From positions 1,198,001 through 1,262,000 of the forward strand of contig JAIUJO010000141.1 in NCBI GenBank assembly GCA_023846275.1: DNA of 64,000 bases. The letters run 5' to 3'. Below, in pieces: positions 11,043-24,325 of the stretch. This stretch comes from Vanilla planifolia (Eukaryota > Streptophyta > Magnoliopsida > Asparagales > Orchidaceae). The notes under the pieces were generated by a model. The model worked only from the letters and a program-made list of their open reading frames with translations, was not told the DNA's origin and did not search any database. How positions within the stretch are numbered: the first letter of the stretch is position 1; each line of letters starts with the position of its first letter. A program made the position numbers and the translations under genes.

Positions 11043-14000
11043 TAGATATTTGTGAACTTTATTTTATATTTTTATTATTTTAATTATCAATTAGGTTCTA
11101 AATAAACTTAAATGGACATAGCTAGAACTAATAATCTTATGAGAATTTATCAAAGTCATTATTAATTTAAATTTATTTAAAATAAACTTTGATATAGTTA
11201 GTCTTGGGATTAATTAGAGAGCTTAACTCGTTTAACACCATACATAGACCCTTGTAATTGTTTAGGCCTCTTGAACCATATGCTTCTACTAAGATAATTT
11301 ATTTTACCTTTGTTGACTTGTGGGATGGTTTTTTCCTTTTTATAAGATTTTTTTATAAAAAAAAGTCTACATCACTTATCTTTTTGGATTACTTCTTAAG
11401 TCCAGTTTGACCAGTTTTCCTTTGCTTCAAGTGTAGTTAAATCTTTGTTAAGTTTTGACTAGCATCAAAGAAATTCTAAAAGACTACTTAAATATCTTTG
11501 TAGCATTATGTATAAAAATAATCAAAGGATTGAAAGGCACTAAGAGAATATGCCCTTTTCTTAAACAAAGACATCTTCAACCCTAACTATGAAGCAATTG
11601 GAATTATTTAAACCCTACATTTAGAATTGGCTGTTGCAACTCTTATAACAACATATAAAGTTCTTTTTGGCCATTCTTATATTGATTGTTGATAATCTTT
11701 GAGCATTACAACCTAATGTCCTACTCGGTCACCATGTCTCCATTAACAATGCCTTGATTAAAATCCATCTACCAATCAAGCCATTGATTGACTTCTCTAT
11801 CACAAGTGATTTGTGTCTGATTCAATTAGGGTTAGTCCCTGTCTCTTTCTACCTAAAAATCTTGTTATTATGTAATGGTTACATTAGTTTTTTCTTTTTT
11901 TCATCTTTAAGCATTGCTGAAAGTATGGCTCTAATTCCATCATCTTATTACCTTGCCTTAGTGTCGAGGTATTGACTATTTTGGTCTTTAGAGAGGTTTT
12001 TCTCATTTAAGGTTTATATTTATAGACTAAAAATTTCTTTTGTCTAGCTATTGATCATTATATTACTTCATTTAGATGTCTTTTTGTAGTTTTTCCTTAC
12101 ACTATTGATTCCACTTTTAAATCTAATGATCACTCCTTGTTATCATTGGTTTGAATTGCAATGCATATTAAAACAATTTTGAAAAATTACATCAAAAGAT
12201 GTAACGTTGTCTTCCTCAGAATTGTGATATTAACACGGTTAAAGTCATTTTCTTTTTGGTTACTCTTCCATAGTTGGTTTTTGCATTCTTTAGGTTTCGA
12301 ACCACTGTAATTTCATTGGTAAGAATTATTGATTAATATCTACATGGAAAATTTATCTTTTCCATTCATAAAGGTTGGATGCTATAGATACTGACTATTT
12401 CTTTGTTGATTTCTTCCATGTTGGAGCAAGGTGGTTCATAACCCTTCATGGTCATGTCCATTTTGAGTTGTTCTTGTGGTCATTGAGAAATTTTTTTCTT
12501 TATTAATAGGGAGGAGAATGTGCTTGTTTGGTTGTTGAGAGATGAAAATTTTCTTAAATTCTCTTTTAAAGTGTGCATATGTTTAAAATGTTTAGAAAAT
12601 TAATTCCATTTATCTGATGACAATATATAGACTATCCCTTTAATCTCATATTAAAAGATTAATTTCTAAAACATGCTACTTATAATAAGACCATTGTTGT
12701 TTTTTCTATATTTAAGTATTTTCAACATTGATTAAGGTAAATAAAATTAAATAAACCTTAATGGCATCTTATTTTGTAAGGACGTTCCTATTTAGTCTTT
12801 ATTTATATGATTTTTTTTAAATAACACTATTATTGAGCAAACTCTTGGATTATATAGAAGCCCAAATCATTAAGCACCTCTATGCACTAATAATGCAATT
12901 GCTTTCAACAACATTGACTTCTATTCTCATTCTTTTCTTTTTCTAATTTCAATTTCAAAGATGGAGAATAGTCAAAAATTATAATTGACTTAGTGAAGAA
13001 CTGTGAACGACATTTTTTAAAGGTCAAAAGCAATATATAGTTTAATCTTATGCAACTCAATAATGATTTTTTTATGCTTAAGAAACACCCTTTATTTAAA
13101 TGACAAATTGCATTTAGGCCTTTGAGATTTGGCCAAATTTTCAAGCTTTTTAGGTTTCAAAATTTGCAGCTAAGATCATAAATTTTTTTAATGTTATCAC
13201 AAGATTGGACTCTTTTTTCCCACTAAATATCGTTCAAATATTCTAATATACGTCTTAGGTGTTTGTATAATGTTAAGTAGATCTCAATAGGAAAGTGTAG
13301 TTTAAGAATAAAAAATTAGACTAGTTAAGCCAAAATTTTAAACCAATATGCTCAAAAAGATTTTGTTTTAGGTTACAAGTCCTTAATGTAACTTTTCAAC
13401 CTACCTCTTCTCTTTTCAAATTATCATTTTCTTATGTCTTGTTTTTTTTGTCTATTTTCCTATTCATATGAAAAAAATTTTAATAGCACATCTTCTAAAA
13501 GGTTAAATATTTCCAAACAATCAAAACTTATTTTCTCTAAGCATATCCTTAATTACTAAAACACCAGGCAACTTTCTCTTAAATGTACCTATTTGTACTC
13601 ATATTTCGAAGTGAAGTCACTCGTTCCTCATAGCATTTATTCTATTTATGATAAATTTAACTATCTTGCATTGTGACCATATAACATTACAATCTTATAG
13701 CAGTCATATATGCATACATTAAATCTTAAATATGTCATTTTTTTCTCATAAGACAATTTATTAGATGTGGCAATTATTCAACAAGCTATAAGCATTTTAA
13801 ACATAATAGATGGTATTAGTACAATAGCTTTGTTGATGATTTTGGGGAGCATTTTTTTTCATAGAAGTATGGATTTGTTAGCTTATGCTTTATGAATGTG
13901 GCTAAAAAACATGCTCAAATCCCAATGCATGTTGCAAAATATTTTTGAAAGTTGGTGTTAGGGCCAATGTTATCTATTTTCTGTAGTAAAAAATGGACAT

Positions 14001-14936
14001 ATTTGTCTTTTTTTCTCATGTCATTCGAGAATGTTACGGAATGGTCAAGTCTTTACACATAATATATTCAAAACTATTACAAGAATAATTTTTCAACCAC
14101 ATTTCATCAAACAAAATTAAAATTTCCTTTAAAAGACATATTTTTTGTTCCTTTCTTAAATGGCAATAACTATAATAAATAAACCCAATACCTTTTTGAC
14201 AAGCTTTCTAAAATGTCTCGCTACTAGAGTTACCTTCTAAGTTAAATGAGGAAGCTGATAGTGTGGAGCCAATCAAAGAGAAGCCAGAACTTGCATTTTG
14301 CTTCCATTAAGTTATCCTACATAGTAAATTTGTGCATTTTAATGGGAATACGCTACCTTTGGGAAGCTGTTTACTTCAAATTGCTAATGGCACAGATAAG
14401 GCCAAGGACATTTTTCTTCTTGATGAGCATGCTTTGCTAAATGTTACATGCCAAAAAAACTTATCAAAATAGAGATAGACTAAATTCAGCATGTATTCTA
14501 TCTTCCATCGCACAAACACCCTATCTCTCCTTTCTCTCTTTTTGATGCCAAGAAGTTTTGCAAAAAATGGTTTTTTATTACTTTTGAAGAAGAGGAACAA
14601 TCTTCAAAAAAGCTGTCCAAATTTGGCTGACCTATTGTGAACAAAAAGAAAGGTGTCTCTTTTTTTATGATTTTTAAGAATGTGAACATGAAATTTCTCC
14701 AAAATAACTAAATGGAATCAAAATCATTTCCTAGAAACAAAATTACTACTTTGACAACTATTAATTTCAAGGAATTTGTCTTTAGATCATTGCAATCTAA
14801 CTGAACAAGAAACTAGAGCAATTTTTGTCATCAACAACTCGAGGAGCAGGTTCTTACCAATAAAAATGTTCCATTGAACATAGTTTTTTATTATTATTTT
14901 ATTAAAGTGTTCTTCTTATGCAAATTAAATCTTTAG
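11043..14936. other. Long intron of kinesin copy 1, no clear element
   Basis: This is almost 4 kb of AT-rich sequence without a recognised domain. Open frames at 11,754-11,975, 12,905-13,144 and 14,376-14,600 do not resemble known families. A stretch near 14,776-14,880 (for example QLEEQVLTNKN in one frame) precedes the next exon and could be one more coiled-coil exon, but two frames give equally plausible readings, so it is not called. Confidence 0.4.
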
Positions 14937-15028
14937 AATTGGAGAAGACTTCACTATTGATGAACTTGGACAATGTTGTTACATTGGCAACAGAACAGAA
15001 TGCTTGCTTTTAGGAGAAGTGTCAAGAT
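14937..15028 (+). pseudogene. Kinesin-7 copy 1, coiled-coil exon (LELEKTSLLMNLDNVV)
   Basis: A TCTTTAG acceptor is followed by LEKTSLLMNLDNVV (preceded by a split Glu-Leu), TLATEQNACF, a TAG stop, and EKCQD, then a GTATGT donor. The heptad-like leucines and charged residues fit a kinesin-7 stalk exon. The clean splice borders and position after the neck exons support the call. I cannot place it precisely in the stalk. Confidence 0.7.
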
Positions 15029-16320
15029 GTATGTTTCTTTGTAAGTCCTGCTTGATGTAGTCGTTGCATTGTTTAATGAATATATTCATTTATTTATGAG
15101 TTTATGCTTGGACTCTCTGGTTCATACCACAAGTGCTAGGCAAACTGCTTAATTAACTGAAGTTTCTAAGATATTAGTGATAGTCTTATTCAATGAAATC
15201 CCTTTTTATTTTTCATGTTTTGCTTGTTTTTAAGGAACAAATTTAGTCTAACATGCTCTAGGAATATAGATATAACAAATGAATTAAGAGTTCCCTTTTT
15301 GATGTTTCGAATCCATTTTAATTATTTCAAAGTTGAATATTAATGTTTGTGTTTAGTTATTATTACAATTGTAGTGATGTCAGATCTGTGTGATTTCTCT
15401 TAAGGATAATTTGCCTTGTAGTCACTAGTAATCTTCGGTAAACTTAACATAAATAACATTGCTAACATACTTTATCTTGTACTTATTACATAAACATTAC
15501 AAACTATTATGTGCAAATGCAAATTAATTATAGAAACCATATATATAAATAAGAACAATGACATAAAATAGTAAAATTTGATCTTTAACTATCAAACAAT
15601 TGACATTAAATAAATCAACTTGGAAGATGTTTAGTAAAACATGTTAAATAACTTTGAGCATCTACTGGACTAGGAAAGAAAAGAAAGCAAGGCAAAACTT
15701 GGTAAAGGCATCAGACATCGTTAACTTACTCAGATGGTTACAATGAGAGAGGCGAAGTAGTGCTTGGCAACAACAAGCAAAAAATAGACAAATGGATTAT
15801 GGATAGAACTTGCTTAGGATCTTATTTTATTCTTAAATCCCTTTATATATGTCTTGATGTGTCTCTCCTTATCATTTCCTTCATTTTTAATCCTCAACTA
15901 CATATTTATTCTTTTAAATAATATATTAAAATTTCTCTTTCAACTTTAAATTAGTGCATTGCCAATTTGTAGTAGCACTTAACCACAAGCTTATATTCAG
16001 ATGGTGCTGGTTCTTACACAGACAAATTTTTTTTACTTTAAATACATTTCAAGAGAATAATACATTGCATAATGATGATCCTTTAGCTTGACTTTCATTT
16101 CATTGTGATTGTTTACTTTGTTCTAGAGGTTATTTCTTATATGAGAATAACTTTTGGTGACGTTATTTGTGACATTTCATTCATTTTTTTTAAATTGAAA
16201 ATTGTAGATAAATTTTTCTTAGCTATATGATGTGTAAAATAATTGAACTAAATTAATGTTTTTTGAATTGTGTACAATGTGTAATTGTTAACTCCCTTGT
16301 ATTTTGTGATTCTCTTTTAG
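15029..16320. other. Intron, nothing recognised
   Basis: AT-rich sequence with no coding remnant or transposon domain I can support. Confidence 0.5.
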
Positions 16321-16390
16321 CTATAATGAGAAGTAAGGAATGCTCAAGAAGTTGCAATAGTAGTCTATGATGAACTGGTTATCTATTCTC
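16321..16390 (+). pseudogene. Kinesin-7 copy 1, short coiled-coil exon (EVRNAQEVAIVVYDEL)
   Basis: After TCTCTTTTAG the phase-0 frame reads L-stop-stop-EVRNAQEVAIVVYDELV. It continues directly from the CQD end of the previous exon, giving a coiled-coil pattern with two adjacent nonsense codons. The phase match across the intron is the main support. The 3' border is unclear. Confidence 0.6.
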
Positions 16391-18242
16391 TCTCTAAGAA
16401 TTTTTAGTTGAAATTTTTACTATGCTTTTCCTAGGGAAATGATATTTCTTTTTTATTGTTTCTTTTTTATATTGGAACTTTGAGATCATCATTTTGAAAA
16501 AACTTTTTTTTCGGAGTGAGAAAAGAAAGAAATAACAATTAGTTTGCCATATTTTTAGGAGTTAGTCGGTGACTCAACTTTAAGCTTTTCGATGAAGTTG
16601 GGGAAATTGCTTTGCACTTTGGCCTTTTAAAAGATTCATTTGAAAATCTTTTAGCCAAACCTAAAGTCTTTATATAGCTTTTCTCCTTCTTTTCTAAGAT
16701 AATACTGGTAATTCTTGCATCTTTTTGTGCTTATTTGTGATATGTGTAATAGATATGACATATGTTGTTGTTCTCATTGTTGCTTTATCTAATTTTTTCA
16801 CACTTGAGATGGTGAATTTTTGCATGTCTTTTAGAGGAAAAAGTTTGTTTTGGTTGAGTCAAGGACATCATTACAATTATTGTCCTATTCATGGTTGTTT
16901 TCAAAAAACAAATATGTTAAAAGTGAAGTGCCTTGCTAGGAAACCTTTCAAGGGAATTTGAGCAGAAGATAAGGAAGATGGTTAATATATTTTGTTTAGT
17001 AAGAAACTATTCTTGTTATCATCCTTAACTTGGAAATTTTCTATAATCTATTTTGGGGATGTGCCTTTGCAAGGAAATATTTACAACATGGTTGCATTAA
17101 TCAAATTGTAATTTGACTTGAGTTCATTTTTTCTTGTTATCCCTTTAGCTACTAAGGGTGATTTCATAAATCATCAAGATACTTCATAATTATGATTATG
17201 GGTTGCTTGTATAGTAATGGAGATGTGAGTCCTCTTTTTACATCAATTCTTACACCTTATTTGAAAGGGAAAGGCTTCTTATATTAAAGGTTCCTCAAAT
17301 CTTAGCTTGATTACCTCAAGGCTTTCTCTTAGAGGTTTTGTATCACCTTTGTTTAAGTTTTGTAGTTTTGCTTCTCATGTAGAATTTCTCAACTTCTTTG
17401 CTCTTCTTATGGAATCTCCAATCTTAGAGTACAATTATTGAGGAAATCAATGACCATTGGTGGAACTTCATGCTTGTTACTTCATGTGTCTTAAACATTC
17501 AAGCTCATCATCTTAAGTGGCCCTGCGCTTGAGCTCACTATCTCAAGTTTTGGGCAATCTTCATTGGGTGCTACTCTCTCAAGGTTTCTTCATATCCCTT
17601 CCTCATGGGTTAAAACCTCTTGTTTCTTGTAGAACTTTTCTTCAAGGTCATTTACAAATATGACAAATGTTGTTCGGACATTTGAAGATTGTCTTGTTTA
17701 TTTTTGTTATTGTTATCTTGATTATTTGTCCTTTTTCCAATGATTTAAGTGTCTTTGAATAGTTTCAAATAGAAATGGATTTCTTGGAAAGACTTTTGGT
17801 TATTTTTAAATTGAGAACATGTGATAACGAACTCATATTTTTCATGTTCCAGATTATTCTTAATTAGTCGCTTATGGCATTTGTGCATTTCAGTTGATGT
17901 AAAGTGGGACTTATGTCTATCGTCTAGGGGTTATTGAGTAATTCTTAAAAATCATATAGTTTGATAGTAGAGTTTTCATTCCCATGACAAGGTCATACAT
18001 AGCAGATATTACCTCATGAAATTCCTTATCAATTATGAAATGCTTAATTAATTTTAAGTTCCTTAGATTTAGTAGTATTGATTTATCTTTATGGAAACAG
18101 GTTTAGCCAATAAATGTTATCATTGATTTTCGTTAGGAGTTTAAATAATATATATCAAACCAGTTTTAACATTCTTAGCCCCTTAGTTATTCTTTTATTC
18201 TATAAAACCATTCTAGGTCTCCTAAAATTCTCCTATTGATGA
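16391..18242. other. Intron, nothing recognised
   Basis: AT-rich sequence with a few short frames (for example 16,725-16,961). The part at 17,220-17,640 is pyrimidine-rich on the + strand. No domain was recognised on either strand. Confidence 0.45.
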
Positions 18243-18460
18243 TGCATATCATGTCTCTTTTTCTATTATTACAAGAGCTTCAAACACATCTTGATAGCAA
18301 TTTGAATTTTTAAAATATTCTTTATAATCATTTGCACCATTTATTTCTCTTTATTGGATGGGTTTATTGAGAATTCCTAGTTGAGTGGGTTCTTTGGTAG
18401 ATATACTAGACATACCTTAAATGAGATCGAAACATTTGATTTCTGGATGTGTTGATTTTG
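18243..18460. repeat. 218-bp tandem duplication, unit 1
   Basis: The unit begins TGCATATCATGTCTCTTTTT and contains AATATTCTTTATAATCATTT and GGTAGATATACTAGACA. The same landmarks recur 218 bp later at the same spacing, so this is a diverged head-to-tail duplication. No coding content was recognised. Confidence 0.85.
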
Positions 18461-18697
18461 TGCATATCATGTCTCTTTTTGTATCTATGTTGGAATAGCT
18501 CCAACTACATCTTGAAGTGCTTCGAACTATTCAAATATTCTTTATAATCATTTATACCATCTATTATATTAATACTTTGACTCTATTGGTTGCACTTATT
18601 CCAAAATCCAAGTTGAATAGGCTCTATGGTAGATATATTAGACACACCACCTTGAATGAGCTTTAAATAATTGAACTGTGGATGGTTGATTTAATTG
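18461..18697. repeat. 218-bp tandem duplication, unit 2
   Basis: This is the second unit, joined directly to unit 1. It carries a small insertion near 18,565-18,590 and many substitutions. The flanking sequence beyond about 18,697 does not continue the repeat. Confidence 0.85.
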
Positions 18698-19329
18698 AAA
18701 TTAGGCACACAATAGATTATAATCTTATGTCTTTGAGTGGCGAGAGTTATATCCTTTCATTGGATTCATATTTACTATGTTAGTAACCTATGTCTATTTA
18801 TCAATTTGCTTATAAAATGAGTATTTGAATTCCACACAGTGTTTGTTGGTAACTTAAGATGTATCCATTCTTTTGTTCAGAAAAATGGGTTACTTTTAAC
18901 CCTTGATATCCTATTTGCTCTCTATAATCTTGGAATGGTTTTCTTAATCACAACAAAAAATTGTGAAATCGTGTTATCATCGATAAGACTCCAAGAAACT
19001 CCATCAAGATGGTCTTTTAGTGTTGATTAGGTATTGGTAGTTGTATGTATAGACCTTATTTTAGATCGATTGGTTCTGTAATACTTTAGAATGTACACTC
19101 TTGAATGAACTTCTCCATGTCAGATTTCATACTTGGCTTATATATTATGTTTGTAGGTTCAAAATAATCTTGTTAAAATTTTTTTGTCCAATGTATTTGT
19201 ATGAAATACTATGATTAAATATGAATTTGTATGTTATATGGGATTAATTTTTTAGTTTTAAGTAGGCATTTTTGTTGGTGACAAGTGTGACATTTTTTGT
19301 CAATAATCAATGACTTAGATTTTAAAAAT

Positions 19330-19735
19330 GTAGATTTGAAAAGGACTCAAGAAGACAAAGCCAAGGCAATTGTTTTATTAGAATTGGTGATTTTTTGGGG
19401 GTTGAGGACTAAACTCAATACATGAACTTTATATTAAAATAACAATGTAATGCTATATGAAAAACAACAGTTTCTTTTAAGTTATTTTGTAAGAGACATA
19501 TTGTCCTCTACTTGATGTTGTTTTGCATCTTTATTGAATAAGGTGGGAAATTTTAGTACAATTGGATGATAAGGAAAAAACAAAGTAATAGCTTAAAGAG
19601 AAACAATAAGGGATTGACATAAAATTAAGGAAAGGTAGAGATTGTGATGAGAATTTAGGAAAGAGAGTCGATGAAGAGTTTCAAGGAGGAGCTTGCTAAG
19701 ATTAAGAAAGCTTTTGTGTGTGTGTAGTTCAAAAT
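19330..19735 (+). pseudogene. Probable kinesin-7 copy 1 coiled-coil exons, heavily decayed
   Basis: One frame near 19,334 reads DLKRTQEDKAKAIVLLELV. After a TTTTAG at 19,551-19,556 another reads QLDDKEKTK-stop-stop-LKEKQ-stop-GIDIKLRK. A frame change then gives VEIVMRI-stop-ERESMKSFKEELAKIKKAF. The Lys/Glu/Leu-rich pattern, the strand and the order between the 16,321 and 25,806 exons suggest further stalk exons. Similarity to a specific kinesin region was not established. Confidence 0.5.
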
Positions 19736-22140
19736 CGTTTTTGATTTTTTTGATTGGTACTATTTAGTTTTGTACCACACCATCTAGCAATCTTTTAGAA
19801 TTTATTAATTACTTGGTCATTCAAACTCTAAGGCATTATTTGATGATCACTTTCTAATTTCTTTAGTCCTAAGTATTACATTGGCGTTCAATTTTGGTCA
19901 TAAGTTTACAAATCAACCTTGGCCTAAACTTTTAAGAGTATTTGTTGTTCTTTAAATTTTGAGGGCATAGATAGACTTAGATCAACTTCTTTGATATTCT
20001 CCATTAGGCCTAAACAACCCTAACCTTCCCCTCTTTCAATTGCTTGCATTCACCTTTGGCAATGATGCATTTTTTGGGTTCCATATTATGGTGCTTTTAT
20101 CTTGGTAAGTTATTGCTTTGTAACTTTTTATGCAAAGCCATGAATGGTTTGTATTAGCTATGCTACCTATTATTCCAAAGATTTGTTGGAATCTCCATCA
20201 ATGTATAGCTCTTTATTCATTTCCTTTTGTGAAGTTTCAATCTTGGCCATATATGTCTAAGATGATGCTTCAATACCAAATGATTCATCCACAGCTTGTA
20301 CCATTATCAATTGCAGTTGAGAAATAAACTGAATGAATAGAGTGCCTTGAGCATTATTGTTCTATCTTAATTTGCTTTACTAGATTTTGTTAAACACTAA
20401 ACTGCCTTTTGTTCAACGGAAGCCAAAGAGAGCTCAACTAAGAAAGAAGATAGAATTTGAAGGTTCAGTTTCCCATATGATTAATTGTTAGTCAACCTCA
20501 AAAAACAACCGCAATATAATATAGTACGATTTGTGTATGTTTTTTTCCCTTGCCCTTAACAAAAGCTTAAGTTGGGAAAATAATTGCATATAATAGAAGC
20601 CTTCTTTCCCTACTTTGACATTCTTAATTCAATTGTTTTAGATTTGTCTCTTTCATATTTTTTTAGCTTAAGATCCTTTAATAGATTTGATGGAAATGAC
20701 TTTATTTTAAGAAACTTGCCTTTTGCATGTTCAAATGATTTGTCACAAAATTTGGTGCCTTTTCATTGCCTAAGCAGTGCTCTACCAATGAGCCCGACTT
20801 CTTCTATGTAATATATATTTTTATTATATCTTATTGTTCATATGATTTTAAATTATTTTATCTTATTGTGATTCATATCTTACTTTTTTTGACAAACATT
20901 ACATTTTTATCATTACTGTTGTTATGGAAAAAATATTACATGTTGATCAATACATTTGTATTATCCTTAAACAAAAAATGGTTTATATCAGTTTGAATAC
21001 CTACTCAATTCTCCCATTGCAAGATAATAATCTAGTTCTCATAAACTACTTAATTTCATATTCTATTATGTTATGCTTTTATAGGGTTAAGAATGTTCCC
21101 ATGGAGTGCGTGGCATAATTTAAGTCCATCATTTTAGGCCATGACTATTTCAATAGATTTACGATCAAGAAAATTGAGGAATTCATGTTTGAGAAGGTAA
21201 GACATGATAACCTTGATTTTTATTTCTCCAAAGGAAGTACAACACAATTCCTCATCTAAACAAATCACTCAAATGTAGAATCTATGGGATAACCAACTAT
21301 GTCAACATTAGAAACAAATTCATGTGTTCTAGTGTTGCTTTGAAAACAAGGAGAATACTACAGTTAGCAAAATCAAGTCTTTCCCATTTTATTTTTTTAG
21401 GATGATGTTTTTATTCTATTTTTGTTCAATGCCAATGTTGTAGGAACAAGGCCTTTAGGATGATATGGAAAAGGTAGAATTTAGCATTAGATCATGGAGT
21501 TAGCATTATGTTGATAGTTTGAGGAAATCTTATGGTGTAATATTTCATGCTACTGCAAGAAGCTCAAGGAAACTCATGATCATATAACAAGGAGATTTTA
21601 CCATTACATAAAGCCATGAAATATTGGTTGCCATCTTTGTTAGGAATGAAACTTCGCACACTATAGAAAACCACTCCAATACTTGTAGAACCTAGCAACT
21701 TTCAAAAGGTATGACACATTAAGCAGATGACCTATCCGTAACAAATCAACATTGTCATCACATATAGGAAAGGAGCTCGAAATTAGTTGGTTGGCTTTCT
21801 TTTGAAACATGTAGTAACCAACTTTTTTTATGTTTTCTGAAGTGGGTCTAACTAAAGACGCACAAGGAGTATGTGTTAAGAGATAACGAGGATATTAACT
21901 TTAATGGGGATTGATCGAATGTGAAAACAATGAAAGCTATCTAATTTTCACTTAGGTGAAGGCCTTCTCTATTAAGGGATACAATGTTACATGCCTTGTA
22001 ATGGGGATTAGTTGAGATTGGTTCAAGAAACTTAGCGTTTAATGGTGGTTGGTTGCTTTTGAATGAAAAAAATTCTATTCTGATCTAACAAATTGAACTG
22101 GTATTGTTTAAATAGGAGTTGAAGGATACACTTAAAAGTT
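19736..22140. other. Transposon-like sequence upstream of the gypsy remnant
   Basis: I see no certain domain. A frame near 21,533-21,620 (GVIFHATARSSRKLM) weakly resembles the RNase H region of Ty3/gypsy polyproteins. This would fit the integrase end that follows, but stops and frameshifts prevent a firm call. Confidence 0.35.
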
Positions 22141-22420
22141 GATGGAAAAAGCCACAAAAAATAATGGGCAAAGGTGTAATAGGCATTGAGTGGAATATGG
22201 TTTCAAGGTTGGAGACATTGTATGGCTTCATATTAATTAGAACTTTTAAAGGATGATGGAAGGAGCCTCAAAGGCAATGTACAATGACCATTTTGCCTTT
22301 AAGAAGGTTAAAGACAATGTTTGCTTATGCATTCCTTCTCCATATATGAAGATCGATTTAGAAGTTTGTTTTTGGAGATCAAATAGTTTTGGACAAACCT
22401 TCCAACATCACATTTGAATG
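22141..22420 (+). mobile_element. Ty3/gypsy integrase C-terminal remnant (+ strand)
   Basis: The frame from 22,142 reads MEKATKNNGQRCNRH, a stop, then VEYGFKVGDIVWLH. After stops and a frame change comes FKKVKDNVCLCIPSPYMKID. Plant Ty3/gypsy integrases end in ..F.VGD.V.L...KER....KL.PR..GPF.I..KV.DNAY...LPPYM.I.., so both blocks fit. The remainder of the element is unrecognisable or missing. It lies in an intron of kinesin copy 1 in the same orientation. Confidence 0.75.
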
Positions 22421-23875
22421 CAACCTAGGGGTGCATCCTCTTAAAACTGTGTTGGAGTGCAGTGCAATCACATTTTAGAAATTATATTTCATGACCTGAA
22501 CTAGTTGTCGAGACTAATGAATTATGAAAGGATGAGAATAGTCGAAGAGCTTTTAGGATCTCACAAATGTGGCCTAGTATTTGGAGTGAAGAATCATATT
22601 TTTCACATTTATTTGTTATTGATAATAAAAAATAATTCATTGTGGATTATTCTTTCCAGCCTTTGTTTAAAAAGAAAGCTTTCTAAATAATAATATCAAA
22701 AACATATAATTTGGTAGTATCTTATCTAAAATTCTCTCTATAATCATAAATTTTAGTGTCAAATTTAATAAAGAATAATAAGAATAAAACTTTGTTTGGT
22801 TAGTATGGGGTAAGCCAAAGAATAATAAGATCTCAACATCATACGTCTTGCTATAATGTTATGGTAACCAATTGACACCTTCTATAATACTATGTGTTTC
22901 AAGGGAAAACAAAGCTAAAGCTAATTATCATATAACAACCTTGATAAAAAAATGTGAGTGATCATTAGATGATATTTTAAATAGAGAATTATTAGATAAG
23001 GAGTTATTCCTAGTATTTTTCTAGGTAGATAAGTGTATGAATATTCTTACATTTGGAAGATAGAAAATGTATCAAAGCTATATATATAGAAACATAGTTT
23101 TATAATGTAAATATGTATTTTAAAGATAAAATTTTGTTTGACTAATACAAGAGAACAAAAATGAGACACTACCTTTATAAAATATGATTGTCTCCTAATA
23201 TTATGGTGTAGGAATAATACATTTTATAAAACAATATGGTACGAGTTGAAACAATCAAAACTTGGTGGGCCTGTGACACCAAGGGTTAAAGATGATAATG
23301 AATGACTATTGAGTAATGTCTAAAAGTGGAATCTCTAAGTAAAACATGATTCTTAGCTTCTTTTAGGTGCAATGAGATAATAGTTCTTTTTCTAACATAA
23401 AAAATGAAGAGAAAAATTCGATTTTTGGGTTTAATTATCATTTTATTGATATGAAACTATGCAAGGGAAATAATATCTTAAAGTAGTAAGGCTAGTTTAT
23501 GACAACAACATAACAAAATCTTGCGTCTTAGTTGGCTTACAATTTTAATTCATATTTATTGTTGTCGATCTACAAGTGATATTCATGGAGCCAGTTGTCA
23601 TTATGGTTATGCTCATACATTATTCCAATGTAACAATGCCATGAGTGTGCACTAGTTAACATTGTAAGTGATGTTCCAAGTGTTATTGTTATCAAAAAGC
23701 ATATGAAAACTAACAAAAGGAATCAGTCTTAGCCAACTCTTCGATGAGAACTTTATCTTTCCTTAAAACTCCCTTTCTTTAGGAAAGTGTAGCATTACCC
23801 TTCCTCTACTAAAGAGGGAATTATAAGAATAAAATATCACCAATTAGCTGATACAAATCTAGTATGAACAAGTTA
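22421..23875. other. Degraded repeat sequence, unclassified
   Basis: AT-rich, with no domain recognised. It lies between a gypsy and a copia remnant and is probably further decayed transposon sequence. Confidence 0.4.
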
Positions 23876-24325
23876 GAGTATAGATAGATTATATACTTCA
23901 CTTAGAAGTCATTTTAAATTAAGCAAAGAGTGATTACCAAATTTTTATGAGTGGAAATACTTGTCCAAGATATCATACCCACTAATGGTAGGAATCTTAT
24001 GCATTTCATTTTATGTATATAGCTTTACCTTAAATATATAGTTGGTTTTGTTACCCATATCAAAAACATTAGCAAAGGATTGAATAGGTTCTTATGTGTA
24101 TGAAGGAATGTCATAGTACTCTAATGTTACATAAATTATGGCTTAAAATGTGATATTAATATTTAGAAGAGTACTTTAGGATACATATATTACTTGTGTA
24201 GCAGTACATAGCCAAATGCCTCAACTACAGAATATGTAGCTCTCTCCACTTCCAAATTCGAAACCTCATCTTCTCAAAGGCATGTAAAGAGATTATTTGA
24301 TTTAAAAAATCTTCTAAAAGAGAAA
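23876..24325 (+). mobile_element. Ty1/copia RT-RNase H remnant (+ strand)
   Basis: The frames read SLRSHFKLSKE-stop-LPNFYEWKYLSKISYP, then YIVGFVTHIKNISKGLNRFL, KSTLGYIYYLCSS and STTEYVALSTSKFE. These match the copia blocks PL..HFKLSK..CP......M..VPYAS.VGSLMYAM, then SVG..SRYM.NPG..HW..VK..LRYLKGT, then KSTSGY.F and STTEAEY.A. The end of reverse transcriptase and the RNase H region are therefore present in order, with stops and small frameshifts. LTRs were not identified. Confidence 0.82.

Noticed and set aside
14776-14880. Extra kinesin coiled-coil exon (QLEEQVLTNKN or KLEQFLSSTTRGAGSY)
   Set aside because: Two different frames give equally attractive readings and no splice border decides between them.
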